Origin: JAEUIE01 sp047602475
GTDB lineage: Bacteria > Planctomycetota > Planctomycetia > Gemmatales > HRBIN36
Assembly: GCA_047602475.1 (NCBI GenBank)
Contig: JASGHE010000002.1
Location: forward strand, 2,170,001-2,234,000
Reading direction: 5' to 3'
DNA length: 64,000 nucleotides
Every line of letters starts with the position of its first letter. Position 1 is the stretch's first letter. Positions 1 through 7,724 of this stretch are shown one piece after another. Made by a program: the position numbers and the translations under genes. A model generated the notes under the pieces. It worked only from the letters and a program-made list of their open reading frames with translations, searched no databases and was not told the DNA's origin.

Positions 1-36
1 ATCTCAGAGCCAGTGGTTAGAATACTCGCCAATGAA

Positions 37-1671
37 CTACCTCACCCCGCTCGCCTCTCGTGCCGCACGGAAGGGATCGCCCGGTTGCCAGTTCGGAAGG
101 TCGGGGGCATTCGCCACTTCACGGGCAGCATCGAGAGCGAAGCGGATGAGCACCGGGTAGCCGGTGAAGTCCCATTCTTCTTTGTACTTGTCGTTGGGCG
201 TGTGATAGGTGTTGGCGGTGAACTCGGCGGCGAGTTTCTTGGTGAAGTCGGCGGGTTTGCCTTTGACTTTGTCGCCACGGGCTACCGAGAAGGCGGGGAC
301 GCCGCCACGGGCGAGGGCGAAGTGATCGGAGCGGAAGAAGGTGCCGAGGTGGGCACGCTGGTCGGGTTCGATGGCAAGTGAATGTCGGGCGGCTGCATCT
401 TGAAGAGTCTTCCAGGCGGTGGTGCGTTCACTGCCATTGATGACAATCGATTCAGGCTCGCCGATGGGGGAGACCATGTCGAAGTTGAAGTCGATGGCTG
501 TCTTGCCCAGCGGGATGATGGGGTGGCGTGCGTAGTATACGGCACCGAGCAGACCGCTCTCTTCGGCAGTCGTAGCCAGGAAGAGGGCTGATCGCTTGGG
601 CTTAGGGTTCATGGCTGACCAGGCATGGGCGGTTTCCATCAGAATAGCGCAACCGCTGGCATTGTCCTGAGCGCCGTTGTAAATCTCTTCGACGCCGACA
701 GAGGATCGGATGGTGCCCAGATGATCCCAGTGGGCAGTGAAAAGGACGTATTCAGACTTCAGAGTAGGATCGCTGCCTTCGACCATGCCAAGGACGTTCT
801 TGGAGATGATCTTCGTCACGGTGGTCGGGATATGCATCTTGAGTTGAACGCCGAGAGGGATGGGTTTGAAGCCTTTGGTATCGGCCTGCTTGATGGCTTG
901 ATCGACGGTCAGGCCGATTGTGGCAAGCAACTTCTCGCCACCTTTGGAGGAGAGCCAGCCGGCGAAGGCGAGGGCTGGTTCATCGGGGTTGCGCTGGAGT
1001 TGTGCTTCTTTGACGTTCTGAACGACGGAGTAGGGGTAACCTGCCGTTTCTGGTGTGTGGATAATCAGTACCGCCTTTGCTCCTCGGCGGGTCGCTTCTT
1101 CGTACTTGTAGGTCCAGCGGCCATAATAGGTGAGTGATTTGCCGCCGAAGAACTTGGGGTCGTCGGAGGGTGGTTCATTAGTAAAGAGGACGACGACTTT
1201 GCCTTTGACATCGGTATCCCGATAGTCGTCCCAGCCGAACTCCGGAGCAGTTATGCCGTGGCCAACGAAGATGGCATCTGCCAGGAAGTCTTCTGACTTC
1301 TGCGAATAGCTGACACCCACGAACTCCTCGTGGAGTTTGAAGGGGACTTTCTCTTCGTTCTTAATCATCTGAAGTGATAGGTCGGGGCCGCTCTTCACCA
1401 TGACCAGCGGCACCTTTTGGAACCAGGTGCCGTTCTCGCCGGCTGGTTTGAGGCCCGCCTTCTGGAACTGGTCGGCGATATAGTCGGTGGCTAACTCCTC
1501 GCCACGGGTGCCAACACCCCGGCCCTGCAGCAGATCGCTGGCCAGGTACTTGACATCAGCACGCATGCGATCAATGGAAATGGCGGGGAGATTATCTTGT
1601 GCACGGGTATGCCCCTGAGCCAAGGCCATAAGGGCCAATACTGTCAGGCGGGTGCATTTATCGAAAAGCAT
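37..1671 (-). CDS. Secreted M28-family zinc aminopeptidase with PA domain
   Basis: Putative exported metallo-aminopeptidase of about 544 residues. After an N-terminal signal peptide and a leader motif (YLASDLLQGRGVGTRG), a protease-associated insert spans roughly residues 130-290. The M28 catalytic core follows. The expected zinc ligands and catalytic residues are all present in order: His in TAHWDHLG, Asp in GAQDNASG, Glu-Glu in TTAEESG, Asp in NFDMVSP and His in TYHTPND. A GTG lies nine bases upstream at 1680, but the ATG at 1671 gives the cleaner signal peptide. It stands alone, divergent from the small secreted protein that begins at 2041. Substrate unknown; peptide scavenging outside the cytoplasm is the likely role. 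Confidence 0.9.
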   Translation of the reverse strand: MLFDKCTRLTVLALMALAQGHTRAQDNLPAISIDRMRADVKYLASDLLQGRGVGTRGEELATDYIADQFQKAGLKPAGENGTWFQKVPLVMVKSGPDLSLQMIKNEEKVPFKLHEEFVGVSYSQKSEDFLADAIFVGHGITAPEFGWDDYRDTDVKGKVVVLFTNEPPSDDPKFFGGKSLTYYGRWTYKYEEATRRGAKAVLIIHTPETAGYPYSVVQNVKEAQLQRNPDEPALAFAGWLSSKGGEKLLATIGLTVDQAIKQADTKGFKPIPLGVQLKMHIPTTVTKIISKNVLGMVEGSDPTLKSEYVLFTAHWDHLGTIRSSVGVEEIYNGAQDNASGCAILMETAHAWSAMNPKPKRSALFLATTAEESGLLGAVYYARHPIIPLGKTAIDFNFDMVSPIGEPESIVINGSERTTAWKTLQDAAARHSLAIEPDQRAHLGTFFRSDHFALARGGVPAFSVARGDKVKGKPADFTKKLAAEFTANTYHTPNDKYKEEWDFTGYPVLIRFALDAAREVANAPDLPNWQPGDPFRAAREASGVR

Positions 1672-1765
1672 GGAGACCACCGGTTGTGATATTCGTTGTG
1701 GTGTATCAGAAAGATCAGCTTAGGTGTAATAAGGCTCAAAGCCAATGAAAGCTCTCTGTTCTGCC

Positions 1766-1800
1766 GCTCCTGGCTTCTGGCTTCTAACTTCTGGCTCCTT
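1766..1800 (+). repeat. Heptad tandem array (5 units)
   Basis: Five consecutive 7-bp units that vary around GCTCCTG / ACTTCTG. It lies in the 1672-2040 intergenic stretch, which holds no convincing gene. It is the same family as the arrays at 3071, 9637, 57047 and 58242. Confidence 0.75.
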
Positions 1801-2040
1801 ATGTGTGAAGATGGCCAGTCTGCGTTCTTTGCTAATTCTGCGAGTTAGGGTAGTTTTACCACACTTTCGGACAAGGACAGCCGATGATATGGTTGGAAGT
1901 GGCGGCAACGCCACGAAAAGGGGGCCGACCTCGTAGTTGCGGGGAAGGCAGACAAGAGTACGCTGCGCCAGGAAAGGCGCCAGGGGAACGGCAACAGAGT
2001 ACAGCCGTGCACCAGGCCCACCAGCGATCAAGGAGTGACC

Positions 2041-2508
2041 ATGCGAAAGTTCGTGCTCGTCCTGTTGGCCGGTCTGGGCCTGCTGATGGTCAGCAATAAT
2101 GCCCAGGCTGATTTCGGCGGCCCTTGCAGCTCTTGCTGCAATAGCTGCAACACTGGCGGATATGCCCCCAAGTGGGCTTTCTGGGCTCGCTCCAACAAAG
2201 TGGGCTACTACTGCAGCGAAGAAGAAGAACGCTGGCAGAAGTTCTGGCATGACTATTATGCCGCCCTGCATTGCTACTATCGCAAGCTCGATAAGTGCGA
2301 TTGGGTCATCTACTACAAGTATCACGGTTACCAGATTGGTGGCGGCCAGGCTCCACAGAACTGTGCTCCTCCCGTGTATGCTCCTGTGACCGTCGTTCCT
2401 CAGATGCAGTGGTCCTCCGCGGGCGGTGGCGCTCCCTGCTATGCTCCGAACGGTGGCGGTTATGGTGGCGGCCAGGGAACTCCAGGCTGGTGCCGTACCT
2501 GCAAATAA
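2041..2508 (+). CDS. Small cysteine- and glycine-rich secreted protein
   Basis: Unrecognised exported protein of 155 residues. A typical signal peptide ends near NNAQA, followed by a cysteine cluster (PCSSCCNSCN), an aromatic/charged middle with many Tyr and Trp, and a Gly/Pro-rich tail ending in WCRTCK. AAGGAG at 2030-2035 sits five bases before the ATG at 2041, so this start is preferred over the GTG at 2035. A strong terminator follows. The next gene encodes another short secreted protein with a similar SCCNNCC cluster, which suggests a pair of disulfide-stabilised envelope proteins. Function is not known from sequence. Confidence 0.8.
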   Translation: MRKFVLVLLAGLGLLMVSNNAQADFGGPCSSCCNSCNTGGYAPKWAFWARSNKVGYYCSEEEERWQKFWHDYYAALHCYYRKLDKCDWVIYYKYHGYQIGGGQAPQNCAPPVYAPVTVVPQMQWSSAGGGAPCYAPNGGGYGGGQGTPGWCRTCK

Positions 2509-2531
2509 GCTCTTGTAGAGCAGTCAGACTT

Positions 2532-2559
2532 AAACCCTCGATCACCTGATCGAGGGTTT
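2532..2559 (+). terminator. Rho-independent terminator
   Basis: A perfect 13-bp palindrome (AAACCCTCGATCA and its complement) with almost no spacer, ending in TTTT, starts 23 bases after the stop of the small secreted protein gene. Confidence 0.85.
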
Positions 2560-2783
2560 TGTCGTTTGTCAAATGAGTGCGTGCGGAAACAGTCGAACTG
2601 GTGGTGTCGTTTACACCGGCCCTAGGGCTTAACGATGTTATGACCAAGTTGGCGTCTCTAGCATGGGCTTTGAAGGATTTTCATTTCAGTTGAAGCACCG
2701 CCGATCATGCCTGCCGAAGGAATGCGACGATAGCAGAAAGGTCACAGAACCACACCATCGAACGCTTCCAACGGAGGGTTTCC

Positions 2784-3068
2784 ATGCGTTTCGTCGTCGT
2801 GCTGGCAGCACTGGCAGGACTTCTGGGCGTAGCTACGACGGCTAACGCACAAAGTCTGGGGCCACGCTGCACTCAAGCTTGTCCATCATGCTGCAACAAC
2901 TGCTGCTCGAAATATAGCGGTCATTGCTTCTATCCCCAGTGCCAGCGGCCCATTCCCCAGGACCCCTGGTCGAATCGTGGTCAGGGCGGATGCAAGCCCG
3001 AAGGCTTCCAATGGCACCCGTACCTGCGCAGCCCGCGCGATTTCTGGATGACTCAGCCTTGGGGTTAA
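2784..3068 (+). CDS. Small cysteine-rich secreted protein
   Basis: Exported protein of 94 residues, not assigned to a family. The signal peptide (MRFVVVLAALAGLLG...) probably cleaves after NAQ or NA. The mature part opens with a dense cysteine cluster (CTQACPSCCNNCC), followed by further Cys, Pro and Trp residues. GGAGGG lies just upstream of the ATG. It resembles the neighbour at 2041 in the signal region and the CC-N-C cluster, so the two may be diverged tandem paralogues of the cell envelope. It ends before a heptad array and a strong terminator. Confidence 0.75.
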   Translation: MRFVVVLAALAGLLGVATTANAQSLGPRCTQACPSCCNNCCSKYSGHCFYPQCQRPIPQDPWSNRGQGGCKPEGFQWHPYLRSPRDFWMTQPWG

Positions 3069-3070
3069 GA

Positions 3071-3105
3071 GAGTAGCCAGGAGTCAGAAGTCAGTAGCCA
3101 GAATA
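3071..3105 (-). repeat. Heptad tandem array, minus orientation
   Basis: Read on the minus strand this is five 7-bp units of the xCTxCTG type (GCTACTG, ACTTCTG, ACTCCTG and similar). It sits between the stop codon of the small secreted protein and its terminator. Confidence 0.7.
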
Positions 3106-3111
3106 AAGACG

Positions 3112-3137
3112 ATAGGCGATGCTCATGCATCGCCTAT
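3112..3137 (+). terminator. Rho-independent terminator
   Basis: An 11-bp perfect stem (ATAGGCGATGC) with a TCAT loop is followed by the T-rich tail TCTTGTTT. It ends the transcript of the cysteine-rich gene. Confidence 0.85.
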
Positions 3138-3162
3138 TCTTGTTTGTGCATATAGTGAAGGC

Positions 3163-3942
3163 ATGTTCCTCACTTGGTTTCGTGATCGTCGGCGTCAGAA
3201 ATGGTTGCAGGCTCCCTGGCCGACGGAGTGGATGCAGTTCCTCGAGCGGAATGTTGCCCATTACCGTCTGCTTGATGCCAAGCAGCAGAAGCAGTTGCGT
3301 GACATCGCTCGGATTCTCATCGAAGAGAAATACTGGGAAGGTTGTGCCGGGCTGGAGATGACTGATGAGATCAAGGTTACCATCAGCGCCCAGGCTGCCC
3401 TGCCGCTTTTGGGCATTGAGCATGACCACTACGAACGGGTCATGTCGATCCTGGTGTACCCCAGCACCTTCCTGACCGCCCGACCGGATGACAACGCCGA
3501 CGATGCCTTTGTGCCAGATAAAGCAGTTCTTGGTCAGGCGGTCTATCGTGGGCCGGTGATCCTGGCGTGGGATGAGGTGCTGCATGAAGGGAGGCATCCT
3601 GAGGAGGGGGGCAACGTCGTGGTTCACGAGTTTGCTCATCAGCTCGACTTTCTAGACAACAGTGCCGACGGTGTGCCACCACTAGCCAACAAAAAAGATC
3701 GGGATCGCTGGCTCCAGGTTATGAATCACGCACTAGAACAACATCGGCAGACGCTAGACCATCATCAACGGACTTTCTTCTCGCCAGCGGCGGCGGAGAG
3801 CCTGACGGAGTTCTTCGCTTACTCGTCCGAATTGTACTTCTGTAGGCCCATCGAACTGGCTGCCCACTACCCGTTGGTGTTTGAGATGTTGGAGAGCTAC
3901 TATCGCATTGATACCAGGGTGTGGTTCGCTGCCACACGGTAG
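3163..3942 (+). CDS. mtfA: MtfA-like zinc-dependent peptidase (M90)
   Basis: Soluble metallopeptidase of 259 residues in the MtfA/YeeI family, whose E. coli member binds the Mlc repressor and influences glucose PTS expression. The zinc-binding HExxH is seen as VVHEFAHQLD near residue 155. A downstream Glu in the AESLTEFFAYSSE segment fits the third ligand. The N-terminal WPTEWMQFLERNV region and the total length are normal for the family. Start at ATG 3163 behind GAAGG. It stands alone; its stop codon is the first triplet of an inverted repeat. The role in this organism is inferred only from the family. Confidence 0.88.
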   Translation: MFLTWFRDRRRQKWLQAPWPTEWMQFLERNVAHYRLLDAKQQKQLRDIARILIEEKYWEGCAGLEMTDEIKVTISAQAALPLLGIEHDHYERVMSILVYPSTFLTARPDDNADDAFVPDKAVLGQAVYRGPVILAWDEVLHEGRHPEEGGNVVVHEFAHQLDFLDNSADGVPPLANKKDRDRWLQVMNHALEQHRQTLDHHQRTFFSPAAAESLTEFFAYSSELYFCRPIELAAHYPLVFEMLESYYRIDTRVWFAATR

Positions 3943-4009
3943 CGGAACTCGCCAAGAGTTCCGTTAGGTACGTCGATACGAAGCACGGAAGTCTTGGCGA
4001 CTTCCGCTA
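3940..4009. repeat. Inverted repeat overlapping a stop codon
   Basis: Two 25-bp arms (3940-3964 and 3985-4009) are inverted copies matching at 23 of 25 positions, core TAGCGGAA...TTCCGT. The first triplet, TAG, is the stop codon of the MtfA-like gene. It looks like a small palindromic interspersed element. Confidence 0.75.
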
Positions 4010-4097
4010 CATGCAAATTGATTTTGACCCCACTTCCCGCTTGCATCCTGACCCGTTTCATAGTGCAATGTCATCATGTTGCCTTGGGAGCTCTTGC

Positions 4098-4778
4098 ATG
4101 CGGCCACGATGGATCGTTGCTACCATACTATCGCTTATCCTTGCCGGTCTGACGGCGTATGTCGCCAGTACGGGGTGGTATGCCCTTCAGTTCGGTTGGG
4201 CTAAACCGTGGTGGCTGCTACTGTTTGCTCTACTGCCCTTTCTGGCGGTGTTTGCCTGGCCGGTGCTGGTCAACCTGGGGCAGTTTCGCCGGCTACTGGT
4301 GCTGACTCTACGCATGGGTCTGTTCATCTGCTTGATCCTGGCTCTGGCTGAGTTATCTACGGTGCATCAGGAAGAGGGCATGGCCCTGCTCGTTGTCGTT
4401 GATAAGTCTTTCAGCATTCCGCAGGACGTGTCAGCCAACTCGGTGCGTGATGCGCACTGGGAACGACTGGTGGACGGCATCAAGCAGGCAACCCGCGAAC
4501 GGGGCAAGGTTCAGGATCGTGTGGGTGTGCTGAGCTTCGCTGCTCGACCTCGTCTGGAGTATCCAGTCAGTGATGTGCCTGAACTCAGCATCCGTGACAT
4601 CGGTGGCGGCCTCGATCGCAATACTACCGACATCGGTGCTGCAATCCGCCAGCGCTGGCGGCGTTTCCTCCCGGTGCGGCCCGCCGTATTCTGCTCGTCT
4701 CCGATGGGAATGAAAATCGTGGCGATGCCGAGGCGGAGGCTCGAACTGCTAAGCTCAACGGTGTGCCTATTGATGTAG
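4098..4778 (+). CDS. vWA-domain membrane protein, 5' part (frameshifted)
   Basis: First part of one large gene (4098-7273, about 1,058 residues when repaired). It has three hydrophobic segments, then a von Willebrand A domain with the MIDAS motif DKSFS. The frame is lost at about 4652: adding one G there turns the meaningless RQRWRRFLP into RQALAAFPPGAARRILLVSDGNENRGD, the expected vWA strand, which runs straight into the next entry. The in-frame codons therefore end near 4652 and the rest of this open frame is noise. ATG 4098 with GGGAG upstream is chosen; an earlier ATG at 3921 would add unrelated sequence. Confidence 0.8.
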   Translation: MRPRWIVATILSLILAGLTAYVASTGWYALQFGWAKPWWLLLFALLPFLAVFAWPVLVNLGQFRRLLVLTLRMGLFICLILALAELSTVHQEEGMALLVVVDKSFSIPQDVSANSVRDAHWERLVDGIKQATRERGKVQDRVGVLSFAARPRLEYPVSDVPELSIRDIGGGLDRNTTDIGAAIRQRWRRFLPVRPAVFCSSPMGMKIVAMPRRRLELLSSTVCLLM

Positions 4779-7273
4779 TGCCCATCAGGTACAAATATGA
4801 TGAGGAAATTCTTGTTGATCGCATCGATGTGCCGAGTGAATCGCGGCCTGGACAGGACATTCCACTGAAAGTTGTTGCTCGTAACTATGCCGGCCGACCG
4901 GTGCCGGGGAAGCTACAGATCGTCCGGACGATGGGCGAGAAAACCGATCAAGCGGAACAGCGTTACACTCTTGAACCGGGCCTGAACGTGATGTCGGTGA
5001 AGTGGCCCGCCCGGTTCGGACAGGGGGCGGGGCTGATCAACTACAAAGCTACTTTCATTCCAGACAAGTTGCCCAATGATCGACAGGATAATAATGTCAG
5101 TTGGGCACCAGTCATGCTGACAGCTTCAGGCCGGCGGGTGCTGCTCGTGGTTCAAGACAAATCTCTTCAGACGTATGTTCCGCTCATGCAGGCTCTCACT
5201 CGTGTGCCTGGCCCTAAGGGCGAACGGGTGATCGATGTGTGGAATGCCGAGAATCTTCCGGCTGACGATGATCAGGGTCGGCTGACGCTGAGCAATTACG
5301 ACAGTATCGTTCTGTTTAACCTGCCTTCCGAAGCGGTGCCGCGTGCGCAGCAGGAAGCAATCCGTAAGACGGTTCGAGATCAGGGCACCGGGCTGGTCTT
5401 TATTGGTGGCCCGACCAGTTTCGGGGCCGGCGGCTGGCAGAATGAACCGCTCGAAGAGGCTATGCCCGTCGATAGCGCTCTTCGTTCACGCAAGATTCAG
5501 GCCAAGGGCGGCTTGGCTCTCATCATGCATGCCAGTGAGATGGCTGAGGGCAACTTCTGGCAGAAGGAAATTGCCAAGCTGGCGATCAGCAAACTCAGCC
5601 CCATCGATGAGGTCGGGCTGCTCTATTACACCTATGGGTTGGCGGCGGGTGGCAACAATGGCCACATCTGGCACGTTCCTTTGCAGGAAGTGGGCGATGA
5701 CAAGAACAGGGCCAACATTCTCAGTGCCCTGGGCAGCATGCAGCCCGGCGATATGCCTCAGTTCGACCCCAGCATGAAGATGGCTCTAGATTCGCTGACC
5801 GAAGAGAAGCGGGGTATTGCCACCAAGCACGTCATCCTGATCAGCGATGGCGATCATGGGCTGCTCACCGATAAGACGATTCTCGACAAGTACAAGAAGG
5901 CCCGTGTGACGATGACGACCATCGGCATCACCACGCATGGCCCCGCTGCCCAGGCTGCCCTTGCAGAACTGAGCAAAGCCACCGGTGGCAGGCATTATGC
6001 AGTCGATGACCCGAAGAAGTTGCCGAGCATCTATGTGAAAGAGACACGCATCCTCAACCAGAGCTATCTCTACGAAAAGGGGTTTCAGCCCCGCATGACC
6101 AGCGAAGTGGGTGATCCGTTCCGGGAGTGGACGAAGGCCTTTCCGACTCTGTTCGGGTTCGTCCGCACCAGTCGCAAGGAATCGAACCTGGTGCAGGTGC
6201 TGATGCAGGCGCCGATTGCGGGTGAGGATGACAACCCGATCTATGCACAATGGCAGTACGGACTGGGTCGTTCGGTGGCCTTCACCAGCGATGCGATGGG
6301 CGGCACTGGTGCGTGGGCGAGGGAATGGGTCGCCAACTCGCAGCCTTTGTATGGCGACTTTTGGACGAAGGTGATCGACTGGTCGATGCGTAACCTGGAT
6401 GATTCGGGTATCTCGCTGCTGTCCCGGTATGAGAACGGCAAGATGCGAGTGTCGGTCATCGATAATCGTGATCGGGAAGCCCGGGCCAAGAAGCCTCTGG
6501 GCACGATCAAGGCGACGATCGGTTCCAGTGGTTCGAGTGAATCGAAAGAGATCGTGCTGGAACCAGTCTCGGCTGGTGTCTACGAAGGTTCTGTGGATAC
6601 GACTCAGGCTGGGAACTACTCGGTGGCAGCGAGCATGGTGCTGCCCGATAAGGATGGCCCCGGCGGCATGCGATCCGTTATTGTGGGCCGGGGAGCAATG
6701 GCTGTGCCCTACTCGCCCGAGTTCGCCACTGTTGAAGACAATGCCGGGTTAATGGAACGTATCGCAGAGATCACCGGCGGTCGTGTGCTGGATGAAACGA
6801 CTTTCGGGAAGGAGAATCTCTTCCTCCACGAAGGCAGCTATGCCCGGCGATTGCAGCCGATCTGGCACTGGCTCCTCTTTGCGGCAGCGGTGATGCTGGT
6901 TTGCGATGCCGCAACTCGACGCATCGCCATCGATCCCGTTCTCATGGCCCAGCGGACGAAGAAGATGATGCAGGAGATGCGCGGGCCGAAGGAACTGGCT
7001 GAGACTTCGCAGGAGTACCTGGGCCGCCTAAAGAAGGGCAAGGCAGCAGCGGGGGTTGCAGTGGCGGAGCCTACGGTGGTGACCGATACGGCTTCCAGAA
7101 AGTTCGAGGCCCCCACCGATTTCACCGCACCGACATCGTCTACGCCGACGGCGAAGCCCAGCACCCCGCCGGCGGCCAAGCCCAAGGAAGCCGAGGGTGA
7201 TGACTTCGCAGCACGGTTGATGAAGGCGAAGAAGAAGGCGAGAGAAGAGATGGATGAGCACAAGGAGGGGTAG
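4763..7273 (+). CDS. vWA / glutamine-amidotransferase-like membrane protein, 3' part
   Basis: Continuation of the gene that begins at 4098; true coding in this frame starts just after 4652. In order: the end of the first vWA domain; an Ig-like CARDB-type segment (PSESRPGQDIPLKVVARN); a class-I glutamine-amidotransferase-like domain (RRVLLVVQDK ... GLVFIGGPTSFGAGGW) without an obvious catalytic Cys; a second vWA-like fold (LALIMHASEMAEGNFW ... HVILISDGDHG); a transmembrane helix (HWLLFAAAVMLVCDA); and a charged, Pro/Ala-rich cytoplasmic tail. It has the same architecture as the protein starting at 62038. Proteins of this kind accompany MoxR ATPases, but no MoxR lies beside this copy. Confidence 0.82.
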   Translation: MPIDVVPIRYKYDEEILVDRIDVPSESRPGQDIPLKVVARNYAGRPVPGKLQIVRTMGEKTDQAEQRYTLEPGLNVMSVKWPARFGQGAGLINYKATFIPDKLPNDRQDNNVSWAPVMLTASGRRVLLVVQDKSLQTYVPLMQALTRVPGPKGERVIDVWNAENLPADDDQGRLTLSNYDSIVLFNLPSEAVPRAQQEAIRKTVRDQGTGLVFIGGPTSFGAGGWQNEPLEEAMPVDSALRSRKIQAKGGLALIMHASEMAEGNFWQKEIAKLAISKLSPIDEVGLLYYTYGLAAGGNNGHIWHVPLQEVGDDKNRANILSALGSMQPGDMPQFDPSMKMALDSLTEEKRGIATKHVILISDGDHGLLTDKTILDKYKKARVTMTTIGITTHGPAAQAALAELSKATGGRHYAVDDPKKLPSIYVKETRILNQSYLYEKGFQPRMTSEVGDPFREWTKAFPTLFGFVRTSRKESNLVQVLMQAPIAGEDDNPIYAQWQYGLGRSVAFTSDAMGGTGAWAREWVANSQPLYGDFWTKVIDWSMRNLDDSGISLLSRYENGKMRVSVIDNRDREARAKKPLGTIKATIGSSGSSESKEIVLEPVSAGVYEGSVDTTQAGNYSVAASMVLPDKDGPGGMRSVIVGRGAMAVPYSPEFATVEDNAGLMERIAEITGGRVLDETTFGKENLFLHEGSYARRLQPIWHWLLFAAAVMLVCDAATRRIAIDPVLMAQRTKKMMQEMRGPKELAETSQEYLGRLKKGKAAAGVAVAEPTVVTDTASRKFEAPTDFTAPTSSTPTAKPSTPPAAKPKEAEGDDFAARLMKAKKKAREEMDEHKEG

Positions 7274-7277
7274 GGAG

Positions 7278-7685
7278 ATGGAGATTCAATCGAAGGAAGT
7301 CGTCTCACCTGATCCGGGAGTAACCTCGCCAAACTCGAACAGGGATAACTTTTCCCGTCCTCCTGAGTTTAACGATCCTGCATATCGGAAAGCTTGGAGG
7401 AAGGAAACCGTTGATCTTGTTTCTGGTGCTGCGCTGATATTATCGATTCCTGGGCCACTGCTTGTTTTGATCGCTTATTTGTTACCTGACTTGCCATCGA
7501 TTCGAGATGCAGTGCTCGCGCTTTTTCTTGGTGGCTTTTATTTTGGCTTGATCTTCAATGCTATCGCCTTGGTAACAGGATTATGTTCTCTGCTTCGGTG
7601 GCAAGGGTTCGTTGCAGTGGTTGTCTCCATTGGATGGTGGTGCTGGGTTTACTGGGCACTTACTTCTTATGATTGGGCAATCTAA
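7278..7685 (+). CDS. Hypothetical small membrane protein
   Basis: Unrecognised protein of 135 residues with a polar N-terminus of about 45 residues, then three to four hydrophobic segments (LVSGAALILSIPGPLLVLIAYLL, AVLALFLGGFYFGLIFNAIALV, FVAVVVSIGWWCWVYWAL taken in pieces). AGGAGGGG at 7263-7270 lies inside the end of the upstream vWA gene and is well placed for the ATG at 7278. An ATG at 7254 would overlap that gene by 20 bases. Translational coupling to the vWA gene is likely. Base composition is slightly more AT-rich than its neighbours. Confidence 0.65.
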   Translation: MEIQSKEVVSPDPGVTSPNSNRDNFSRPPEFNDPAYRKAWRKETVDLVSGAALILSIPGPLLVLIAYLLPDLPSIRDAVLALFLGGFYFGLIFNAIALVTGLCSLLRWQGFVAVVVSIGWWCWVYWALTSYDWAI

Positions 7686-7724
7686 CAAGACGCTTTCGTA
7701 GCGAAGACTTCGTAAAACATCCCC

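Noticed and set aside
4640..4800. Programmed ribosomal frameshift in the vWA gene
   Set aside because: No slippery heptamer or downstream pseudoknot is apparent, and similar single-base breaks occur in unrelated genes of the window.
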